Of a stretch of DNA of 27,859 nucleotides, positions 1 to 9,400 are shown piece by piece. The position numbers and the translations under genes are program-made. The DNA is from Apostichopus parvimensis. Its lineage: Eukaryota > Echinodermata > Holothuroidea > Aspidochirotida > Stichopodidae. The stretch spans positions 130,594 to 158,452 of the forward strand of contig KN882229.1 of NCBI GenBank assembly GCA_000934455.1. Direction: 5' to 3'. Within the stretch, counting starts at the first letter, position 1. Each line of letters opens with the position of its first letter. The notes under the pieces were generated by a model. That model did not search any database, was not told where the DNA came from, and saw only the letters and a list, made by a program, of their open reading frames with translations.

Positions 1-478
1 TTCCGAATTTCATCCACATTGTGAGTCCGACATCGTCGCAAACAGATATTTAATGAATATTCAACTTCTTTTGTTCAAAGTTTTGCTTGGAGCAATTCGA
101 TTGCTGCTTTATGAATATGTATTAAAACGGATTTTCAGACGATATCCAAGCCGCAGTGTACTAAAATATAGTGATGGGCTTAGCTCCCACAATGCATTTC
201 ACCGCTTTTGCGAAGTGTTTAACGATTGCGCAATAACACAAGTTTCGGAGCGTGTGCAAAAATGGCTCGCAAAAAGTGTTTTTCAGCCCGATTTGGCCCA
301 ATTTGGACATAAATCGGTGAAAAAGTCATAGAATGAGATAAAATTCTCGAATAAAAAATAGTAACTTTTGTTGGCCTATATGATATATGCTTGCTCTGGA
401 AATTCCAGAGAAAAAGAACTTTGTATGAAGACGCTGAAAAATTTTTAAGAGAAGAGAGAGTCCCACTTACTGTTACAA

Positions 479-507
479 TATCTCAATACATGTAATGTAT
501 TGAGATA
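479..507. repeat. Perfect 13-bp hairpin
   Basis: Two 13-base arms (479-491 and 495-507, TATCTCAATACAT and its complement) enclose three bases. The hairpin lies just before the recognisable retrotransposon fragment and may mark a junction or a small palindromic insertion. No function can be assigned. Confidence 0.6.
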
Positions 508-510
508 AAA

Positions 511-1041
511 ATGATATCCTTCGACCTATATCAGTCGCTAAAAGTCCGACATTTCAGAGGAGGAAAGGTTAAGTGGATACCTGGGACAATAGTTGAAGTT
601 AAAGGTCCACAAACCTATTTGGTTAGAACACCAGGGAACAACCATCGGTATGTGCATGCTAATCACCTTAGGCATGATGATTCTAAACGTGAAAATGCTA
701 CTCCTGAAATGGATATTGAAGATCCAAATCAGGATAGCAGGTTTTCAGCCAGTGCAATAAGGTTTCCTTCTGTTCCACATACTTCTATGGTTCTAGAAAT
801 CAAGCCAGATCCCTCACCATCTGTTGTTACTTCTCCATCTAAAGCTTCATCTAATATTCCTATTGATTCTAAATTCCAAAACTTTGATGAGCAAACCCCT
901 ATTTCTACGCCAGCCAAAACCAAACCTACTTCAAAACTTTCTAGTCCTGGAGATTCTTGTGTCGTAAAAACCAGGTCCGGTAGAGTTGTCCGACCACCTA
1001 AGTTTTTCAATTGTAACTTTATGTTCGACAGACATCAATAA
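511..1041 (+). mobile_element. LTR retrotransposon fossil, Ty3/Gypsy-type pol 3' end (integrase C-terminus)
   Basis: The reading frame resembles the extreme C-terminus of a Ty3/Gypsy-type integrase. It opens with a small beta-barrel-like module (KVKWIPG, then a TYLVR strand, then an HANHLRH segment). A long Ser/Pro/Thr-rich tail follows, ending in the basic TRSGRVVRPPKFF motif typical of the end of Gypsy pol. Only this fragment is recognisable. The rest of pol, gag and a clear pair of LTRs are not seen, so it is a broken old copy. An LTR may lie in the AT-rich DNA downstream but cannot be delimited by eye. Confidence 0.65.
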
Positions 1042-1603
1042 TGTATTTTTATATCATGTTTCATGATTCGGTATGTCAGTGATGTTATTGGTTTGTGTAT
1101 TGTGAAAGTTGTATATTTTGATATCTCCAATAGTTTAGTCGTGTAGTATTTTCGTAGTAGATTACTTGTCAAAGTGAATTTGTATTTTCCGTGAATATTT
1201 TGCTAATATATATGTTCGTTGTTGCAATAATAAAATAGTGGTCTCTTAGCTACAAGGTAGGATTGTTATATATTAAGAGTTTAGTGACATGTGCAAATAA
1301 AAGAAGTTCGTGTGCAATATGTAGATCGTGTGCACACCACCCTAGGGTATTATGAACGGCCGTGCATACCTTATGAAAGGCCATGCATACCAAATGTATT
1401 GTGTTTAATAATGTAATGGAAATAAACTAATCAGACACACTCAGGCTGTTGACCACGAAAGACCGTCTCCGGGTACTTTATAAAATGTCTCTCTTGGAAC
1501 CTTTCGGTTTTCTTTACACCTTTTCCAAGATATAAAAATTACCTTCAGCAGGAGTGAAAGTTTTCATGTTCTATAGCAATTCATTTTAGGCTAATTAAAT
1601 ACT
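1042..1603. other. AT-rich non-coding stretch after the retrotransposon fragment
   Basis: No gene is seen. AATAAA-type words occur near 1230 and 1297 and could belong to the 3' part of the LTR element. A short repeated phrase, GGCCGTGCATACC at about 1358 and GGCCATGCATACC at about 1379, is also present. LTR borders and a target-site duplication could not be identified. Confidence 0.35.
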
Positions 1604-2159
1604 TTCCGTCCATAACATTCCGTCCATAACAATTCCTATTTCAGGACTAGCTCTGTCCCTTGTTATAATAAATTAAATTTTATTTCATATTATTACACAT
1701 ATTGGCCATAAGTATTAACTTATCACACACACTCGACAATACAAGAGTTGATCCTAAATCAGGACAAAACCTTCCGTCCATAACGTTGTACATTCCGTCC
1801 ATAACACAGAATTTTGGTTTGGGGTAGTGGGTTAATGGAGGTACATTGAAGATTATGAGTGGGAGTATGATAAAGCTTAGGTACCAGGCCTGTGATGTAA
1901 AGTACCTTATACTTTGAAATCCTGAACACTTGACAGAGTTTTGACCCACTATGAAGGTTGTGGGAATTGATAATTTTTCTGATTCCGTCCATAACGAACA
2001 CCTAATTTGCATATTCAGACTAATATTGCAGCACCGAATTATTTTTTTCCGTTATATGGAAGAGGTATCCCAACTTGGATCACTCATGCATACCTCACCA
2101 AATGTTAACTCTCACACTATTTTTGATGGGACTTTATCTCTGTGAATTCCGTCCATAAC
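1604..2159 (+). repeat. Six copies of TTCCGTCCATAAC in 556 bp
   Basis: The 13-base word occurs exactly at 1604-1616, 1618-1630, 1772-1784, 1793-1805, 1983-1995 and 2147-2159, all in one orientation. Two pairs are close together (14 and 21 bases start to start) and the others are 154-190 bases apart. The DNA between copies does not look repeated, so this is not an ordinary tandem array. It resembles a cluster of protein-binding sites or the subterminal array of a mobile element whose ends are not recognised. No gene lies in the stretch. Confidence 0.85.
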
Positions 2160-2252
2160 ATTGGCAGAGGTTTTGGATCTGACCCAGGCTTCTAACGTTA
2201 GACCTAACCTAGGCATCAATACAATGGATTACGTTAGGTTAGGCCTCAAACC

Positions 2253-2470
2253 CCCAGCTAAAAATGTACCATGCTTTTACCATGGTAAAACCGTGGTAAC
2301 TATGGTAAATTTGAGGTACAATAGTGGTAAATTTACTGTGGTATATTTACCACAGTTCTACCATGCTTTTACCATGGTAAACCTGTGGTACATTTACTGT
2401 AATTTTACCATGGTACTTTTACCATGATTTTACTACGTTTTACTACGTTTTCAACATGGTGAATTTCTGG
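2253..2470 (+). repeat. Left terminal inverted repeat and ACCATGGT subterminal array
   Basis: After the CCCAGCTAA terminus come full or near-full TTACCATGGTAA palindromes at about 2277-2288, 2369-2380 and 2405-2416. Many half-sites lie between them, such as GTGGTAA, TACCACAG and ACCATG. Spacing is irregular, as in subterminal repeats bound by the accessory protein of CACTA elements. The array ends near 2470, where the sequence character changes. Confidence 0.8.
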
Positions 2471-3216
2471 GGCATTTCATCTCTTTTTTCACAAGGTATG
2501 ATTATTTTGTTTTCAAATCTTCTGGTATAGCACAATCTCGACCATCTCGATCCAGGCAAATTCACTCAGTTTTGAATTATGTGACAGTGACAGACGGACA
2601 GGAAATTGAAAGGACCCGCCTGACCATCGCTGGGCTAGCTATTCAGCCCGCTGATGATGCTCAAATTCGAGCGGTGCCCGGGCAAGCTACACGTCATTCG
2701 ATCGCCGCTCTGAGTTATGACGTAGCATCAGCCTACTACCCCTTGTCACAGGACCATGGGTTTTCGTCGTGATTACCATCTTTGTAGCTGTTCGTTCCCG
2801 CTCTCCGTAGAGGTATACATGCCTAGCTAATTCCATTCGAGACAATTAACTTCTTGCAAAATCATCAATGATGCGCTCACTGTGACCTCAAGTTGACCTT
2901 AGATTAAATTTCTGTGCAACTCACATCACTACGATAGTAATGCAACCATATGAGAGAAAAAACAGAACACAATGTTTAGGCTGGTATGTTATTACTGTCT
3001 TGTTCCACAACTTGTAAACCACAGGTGCCTACATGAAGCCAATACAGAAATTCTAGAATCATTCTATTAAGTTGTTACGAATAAATAGCTACGGGACATA
3101 TTCATACATAAAGAACAAGACAATATCTACATTTAGAAGACATCTCACAGGTTGTCAAACTTTAAGTACAGTATATTCATTTGAATGATCCGTTGATTTC
3201 TATACTCGTTCTAATA
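2471..3216. other. Transposon interior between left array and transposase end
   Basis: No convincing gene is present. 2572-2772 is an open, relatively CpG-rich patch without recognisable motifs. It stands out in base composition from the AT-rich DNA around it and could be an old insertion or part of the subterminal region. The remainder should hold the 3' end of the leftward transposase transcript, but no clear poly(A) signal was seen. Confidence 0.35.
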
Positions 3217-6200
3217 TCAACTGGTAAACTCATTTCCAGGCCACTCGAGAATATAGTGAGATGTATCACGACGAATAAACAAGCACTTGCACTTGAACAG
3301 CGTTGGTTCGAATGCTACCAAGGAGCCTGAAAATGTAACCTTTTTGAAACACATAGCCAAATTAGAACGGACATCATTATCATGAACAGTAAAATTGCAT
3401 TGCTCGAATTCTGTACCAATGACTAGGGGAACTTGTATTTGCAACATATAATCAAGATTAGTGATTTCACCGCAACATACAAACCGTTGGCGAGAGCTAC
3501 AATCGAATCATTATGCTTCACATTACCACAATCAGACTTAATCCGAGATTTCTGTACAATGAACCTGCTATATGTACTCATCTCCGCGTGTAAATACGTG
3601 GTGTGGACGAATCTAATCAAGGAAGCTTTCTCGGTATCGGTTAGAAGTCTAACGATTGGGTGTCCCAGGCCGATACAATCATCAAATACGGCAGATGCTT
3701 TCTTTACCAATTTTCGCTTATGGTGAGATAGATGTTGATAAAAATCTTGAACAGAATCGGATGTGGATGAGAGGCAAATATCCGATATTGAATTAAGCCG
3801 ACTCCATATTAGGTGATTCTTAAAAATTTGAATCGCTACCCCTTTCGTCCCATGAAACAAATTTGTAAGTACTTGGTTGTTATTCTCAAACGGAAATGTA
3901 GATGTAGCCCACAATGGTCCCCAGTTGATTACATACTGTACTAGGTGAGTTAATTGGTGGACATTACAAGATACATGTTCCAATCCGTACAGTCTCTCGA
4001 CTCCCATAACGAATTTCACCAGAGCAGCCCTGATACGATCAATCATGGAAGCTGACACAGTGGAGGATGTCAAATTGCCAATCGAAAAACCACAAGCCAC
4101 CAATGGCGTAAATAAATACTTGGTAAAATTCCAGCCAGAATTACTGGTGAATAAAATACAAAATTCCTCCACTCAGTTGCTTTCCAGAACTTTCTTTCTG
4201 AGAGTGGGCGAGGAAGTCTAGTAACTTCCATTGGGGGCTTCACAGATAGCAATAACTTGGAAACATTGGACATTTCCCGACCTATGTAAAATTCTTTCAT
4301 GTGCTAGCGAGATTCGAACCACAGCTTCGAAAACTGACGAACAACTCCTAATAATACAGAGTGCATGTAATCGGGCACAAAACCATCAATGATGTTGAAT
4401 TTTGGTATTAACGAGAATACTGATGGACCTTTGACCCCTCTGGAAACTGAATTCGACCTTATGGCTTCTGCTGCACTTACTAGAGTACCCGCCGCTGTCC
4501 GTTTCTCGTCAACCCCCCTGACCGGGTACACCCTTGTAAAGCCATCCCCTCTATTCACAACTTCGCCTTCGTGGAGACAACCAAATGAAGCATTATATTG
4601 ATGGAAATTGTGCATGATGCACCGAGCTACTGCGTCGCAAGAGCAAACTGCACAGTATACTCTGGAAGTGCGAATCTCGGTGTCATCATGCCACTGGAAC
4701 CCAGTCTGTCCTAATTGTCTCATCTCCTCAATGAATGGTTTGAAAAATACATCAATGATAGGTTTCCCAGGGCCGACCCACAGGCCACATATTAGGACCT
4801 TTTGAGCACGATGTTCCTCAGGTAATTAATTAATTAAAAATTGTATTGGCCAAATAGACGTTTTGGATGATTTATACAGTGGGATACCATCACAATTCCA
4901 GGTTATTGTAAAATCATATTCGAATAAATTCTCGCGTAGTTGTTTATACATCGAACCTTGGTAAATGTCATTCATGTTTTCTGAATTTTGGTTATTCCGT
5001 ACTAGTAATGTCGATACCCCCTCTTGTTCGAGAAGCGACTTCATTTGTTGCTCTACAGGTATGTATAAAAAGAAAGCCAGGGTCATCGTCACCATCAATG
5101 AATGGGGTACTACATCCAGGACATTCACCAAGGTTTGAATCAAGCCCCAAGTAATTGAAGCAGTGATTACAGTAAAAATGTTTTTGAATGTCGTTCTGAT
5201 ATTTTAACAGTTGTTTATTGAAGAGGTATTTGGAAAGCATGATGCTTCCCGGAACCATGAGATTCAACAGTTGAAGCAGGTCTTCCAGGCATGTGCCGGT
5301 CAGATGATGTTTCAGCACGAAGGCGAGAACCAGGAGTAGTAGCTGACTGTGGTTGATGATAGCGGAGGGAAATAATGGTGCTTTCCCAGATTCAGAAGTG
5401 AAGGCAGACTGTTGATAGAAATGAACAAAATATACATTTATGTAGTGCATAGTGCCACCGCAACATGTTAACGAGATTGGGGTCAAGAGGTATAGCTGGG
5501 GCGGATACAGGGGGTGGAAAGGGTGCAAGTGCACCCCCTCCCAAATTTTCTAGTTATCGTGCTCACAAGCATTACAGAGTTTTACCAATCCTGACCGCAA
5601 ATGACTTTGAAACTGGCCGCAAAATAGGATTTAAAATTTGTCAGCATTATTACCTGCGTATCTTCTGCATCCGCCAAATCATCTTCATCACCAGGATCGA
5701 CCTCATCATAAGGAAGTTGCCCATAGTGCCCAGTCGGATCCTCGGAGTCATCGTCTGTTTCCTGCGAAGATGTTGACAATTGAATATTGTCATAATCGTA
5801 TATGTCCAGCAATATAACTCCTGGCGCTGTACAACATTACCCCAGGTCTGCACATTTGAACCATTCCAGATAGAACAAGTCAAATTAGTCTGTCAATGAC
5901 CTCTGACCTCAAAATTACCTTTAATATATTCATCATTGTAGGTTTAGGCCTACTATGTACCAATTTTCATGTAAATCCGTCAATGTTGATTAGTTTGGGA
6001 CCAAATTCGTCAATCCTCGGCCTACAGTGTACCGTGCTGTATTCGTCCGCAGCCACCGAGACGTTTACGATTTGCGCTTCTTTGAAGCTACAATTGATTT
6101 GAGTCCGTGGCAGTATAAATCGTAGGTATGCCAGTAGTTTGTTGTTTCCGAAAAAAACAGTGGTTGAGAAACTGTGAAAACATAAACGGCTGAAGGAATC

Positions 6201-6367
6201 GCACGGGATCTCGCCAGAGGGCAACCTGAGAGGGTTTAAATTAAAATAAGGCATATTCACTCTCGGCTCACCTGGTTGCAGGGATCATAAGGAGCTTCTC
6301 CTGGAATGTGGTCACCTGCTGAGTCATTAATTTCATCCTCTATGTTGGGGCTCGTGATACGCGTCAA
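3217..6367 (-). pseudogene. CACTA/EnSpm-type DDE transposase (Tnp2-like, DUF4218-like C-terminus), broken
   Basis: Inferred exons are 6272-6367 (acidic), 5654-5820 (acidic, rich in D and E) and a long exon from 5408 down to 3217. The long exon begins with a helical LTGTCLEDLLQLLNL segment and a CxxC...CxxC zinc motif (YCNHC, then CPGC). The likely catalytic residues are D in WNCDGIPLYKSS (near 4885), D in FVPDYMHSVLLGV (4370-4372) and E in STFPFENNNQ (near 3885). A second Cys cluster precedes the second D. Known Tnp2 transposases have these blocks in this order. In-frame stops lie at 4826-4828 and 4304-4306, and the frame shifts near 5085, 4100 and 3450, so this copy is inactive unless the shifts are sequence errors. 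Exon 1 to exon 2 phase does not match, so the 5' model is incomplete. The gene diverges from the BEN gene. Confidence 0.82.
5495..5560. repeat. Possible remnant of a G/C-run short element in a transposase intron
   Basis: A GGCGGATACAGGGGGTGG block is followed by GTGCACCCCCTCCC, forming an imperfect inverted pair within the intron between 5409 and 5653. It resembles small elements common in marine invertebrates that begin with GGATCCAGGGGG-like sequence. Only this piece is seen and no target duplication was found. Confidence 0.3.
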
Positions 6368-6455
6368 CTAAAAACATTCGATTTGTAGCAATTATACCTG
6401 ACACTAACTTAATGTCAGCATAATCACAACCGTACCAGTATTTTCTCCTTGTAAT
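6368..6455. promoter_or_regulatory. Divergent promoter region of the two transposon genes
   Basis: The first recognised minus-strand transposase exon starts at 6367 and the BEN-gene ATG is at 6456. The two transcripts therefore probably start close together or overlap. The stretch is short and AT-rich, and no TATA box or initiator stands out. A further transposase 5' exon may lie to the right, antisense to the BEN gene, because the exon at 6367 begins after an AG acceptor. Confidence 0.4.
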
Positions 6456-9400
6456 ATGGCATTCGCACTTTACGATTTCGTTGGGAAGAAGCAGCAAAAG
6501 ATCGGGAGACGATCATGGATAGCATCGCCCGCCATCGATGTAGATTGTTTCAATAACAATGACTGGGACAAACGGGACATCGTCGAAATTGGATGGCCTG
6601 TGAATGGGTCTCTTTCCATGCCGTGGCCAGGTACGGCGAAGTACGCAGTAAAAGTCCTCTGGATATCAGGTACGTACGTCTCGATGTCTGTATATGCGTT
6701 TTCAGGCAATGCCTTTTTTCGGAAAAACATTCTTTATATGTACATGCTCTGTTGTGTTCCACTGGTACATTGTTAAAAAAAATTATGTAAATTTACAGAA
6801 AACGATTGGAAAAAAAGTTTCCAATCGTTTCCTCTTATTTTTACAGACAATCTGTAAAAAGGAATTAACTGCAAAATAATGTTTTCTTTTTACATAGTTT
6901 TCCAGTTAAAAGTTTTACAAGAATAATCTGTTAAATAGAGTAACATAACAATTCGGTTTTATTTAGCATTATTGTCATGTATATTTAACTGAATTCTTCT
7001 GATAAAATTACAATTTCTTCCTGTTTGTTTACAGACAGTTTTATTGTGTATTACTACGAAATTCTACCAAAGATGTTACTTTACCAAATCGTCTGATAAA
7101 ATAACAATTTTTATCTGTTCTTTTACAGACGGTTTTACTTCTAAATTCTGTCTTTTTACAAGTTTTCGATGTTAATTTACCAAATCGTATGATAAAATTA
7201 CAATGTTTCTCTGTTTTTCTTACAGAGGGTTTTACTCCTAAATTCTGTCTTTTTTACAGGATTTTGATGTTAATCGTTCAGTCAATTTGCTTAAATCTTC
7301 TGATAAAATTAAAATTTATGTTTTTTTCCCGACGCTTTTAACGTGTTTGTCTACCAAATCTGTCCTCAATCCTCTGTTATGAATTGCATAAAAAAGAAAC
7401 ATAAGTGTGAAAATTTGATATTGACAATTAAAATAAATTGATGGGTTTTATCTGTCTTAGTTTACGGCAAGGTTTCTAGAAAAAGAAAGTACATACTTAG
7501 GGAATACGCCAAAAATATACGGTAGAAGTACGTTGAAATGCTCATGTTTATTTTCACCCTTTATTTACACAGCTTCTTCATTCATCTTGGAGTGAGGTCT
7601 TCCCCAAAAACATACACATACAAAGGTGCTTTTAACCTATCACTTTTAACCACTTTACTAAAACTAAAAGCTTCTTAAGTAGATACTAGAAACACAAAAA
7701 CTCAATTAAAAAACAACAAGTAGAGAACTTAAACTTGAACACTGAAACAATAATTCTACTTTTCAAGATTTAAGAAAAGACTGGTGACTGATGTCACAAA
7801 CTTCAGGCCAAGGCAATTACAAAGCAGTTACAAAAGTTTAAGAGATACAGGTTTTGCAACTGTTCTCAAGAGGTGGTAAGATCACCTTACACCAAAAGCA
7901 ATACCTCAAGGTGACGTCAAAATATTGTATTTATAGATGACCAATCGGAACTCACTGAAGTAATGGAGGAGATGAAGTCAAACAACAATGCACCGGCTGT
8001 AAAGGGTAGGGGATACCGCGTTAAGAAGAGGAAGGTGATTGACGACGGCGAACCATCAGACGATGTACCGGTAAGTTAGTTCTCCAAATTATGAAGTGTT
8101 AAATTTGCATGGTAAACAAGGATTTTCGTGGAGCTATATTAAAGGTCAGTGGAAGTGTAAAATTGAATTTAAAGATTCTAATTCCTCCTGATTGCTGTAT
8201 TAAGAAAATCGTTTGGTCAAGTTTGGTCAAGTTGATTAAAAACGTTATCTTCAATCACCATGGGTCGGATACTGCAAATCTTGTGAATACTATAACTTCA
8301 CAGGGAGGAAAAGGACGGTCAAACTTTGGTTTGTGAAGTATCCCGTATTTTGTCATGTTGAGGACCACCAGATCTCAGGTAGGCCTACCCTTTGATTTTG
8401 TAGGTATGTAAATATTTCTTTTAATTTTCTTATACATATTTTTTTATGCACATTCCAATCATAGGGGGAGCCCAGGAGAACTGCACCAAAGAAGAAGACA
8501 TCACAGGTGAACATTAGCAGGAAGCGGCTGATGGAGGAGATCTTGGAGTCAGCAGTTCCACGTATGGATGATAAGGTAATAATATATAATATATGATCGT
8601 TTCGGCTGATTGCATGAACGGGGCTTATAAGCCAATCCCTCAAATGCCAATATTTTGAGAATCTGTCTATCACTTCTACCGGCTTCGTTACATGTACCAA
8701 TACCATCGTACCAATTCCATGATCCTTTCCATGATATCATTATACAAGACAAGCAATAAGAAAGACGGGAGAACAAGAACCTACGAAGGACAATTAAATT
8801 GATGACAAGTATGTTTGGGACAAAGGATTTAATCAATTATCTATTTATTTTCGAAAAGTCAGAAATTGAATAGTGTAGAAGCTTTGGGACATATTTCCCC
8901 CGATCTGTTGATTTTATTCGAAATGCCAGGAAATCTCCAAACTGCAAATAATTCCCTGTATAGCTTTCTCTCGGGTAAATTTTAGGGGAAATATCCTTTT
9001 CAAAGCACATTTCTCCTGATCTCTCACATATCTAATTTTCTTCAGTGTCTCGTAAGGTATTCTCTGATTGGCTGATTTTCGTGGCAGTAAAGGTTCATAA
9101 CATACGGTAGACCATAAAACCACTACATTCGGGCGAAGGTTTTTGCACATGAATAATATAATTCAGCTGTAAACTAGTGATATCCTCACAACTGACAATA
9201 TCTCACAAAACAACATGTCAACTCTTTCCACCTTCCTTGTTTGTTTTGACTTGAGCTACAGTATTGTTGTTGTACATTTACGATATCACGGTCGGTGTTC
9301 CGCGATAAGCCTACAGGTTCCCCCATAGCATTCAAATTTTATTCTAACATTGTCATTTTCTTTTCCATAAGATTTACCGGACCTGCTGAAAGAGATGAAG

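Noticed and set aside
2572-2772. 66-codon open frame in a CpG-richer patch
   Set aside because: No family motif, no splice context and no partner exon. Treated as chance.
4300-4330. GGTTCGAATC on the minus strand, like a tRNA B box
   Set aside because: It falls inside the transposase coding region (WFESR) and no matching A box or cloverleaf could be drawn.
5967-6260. Minus-strand 97-codon open frame between transposase exons
   Set aside because: It lies between well-supported splice sites at 6271 and 5821, has no recognisable motif and is best taken as intron.
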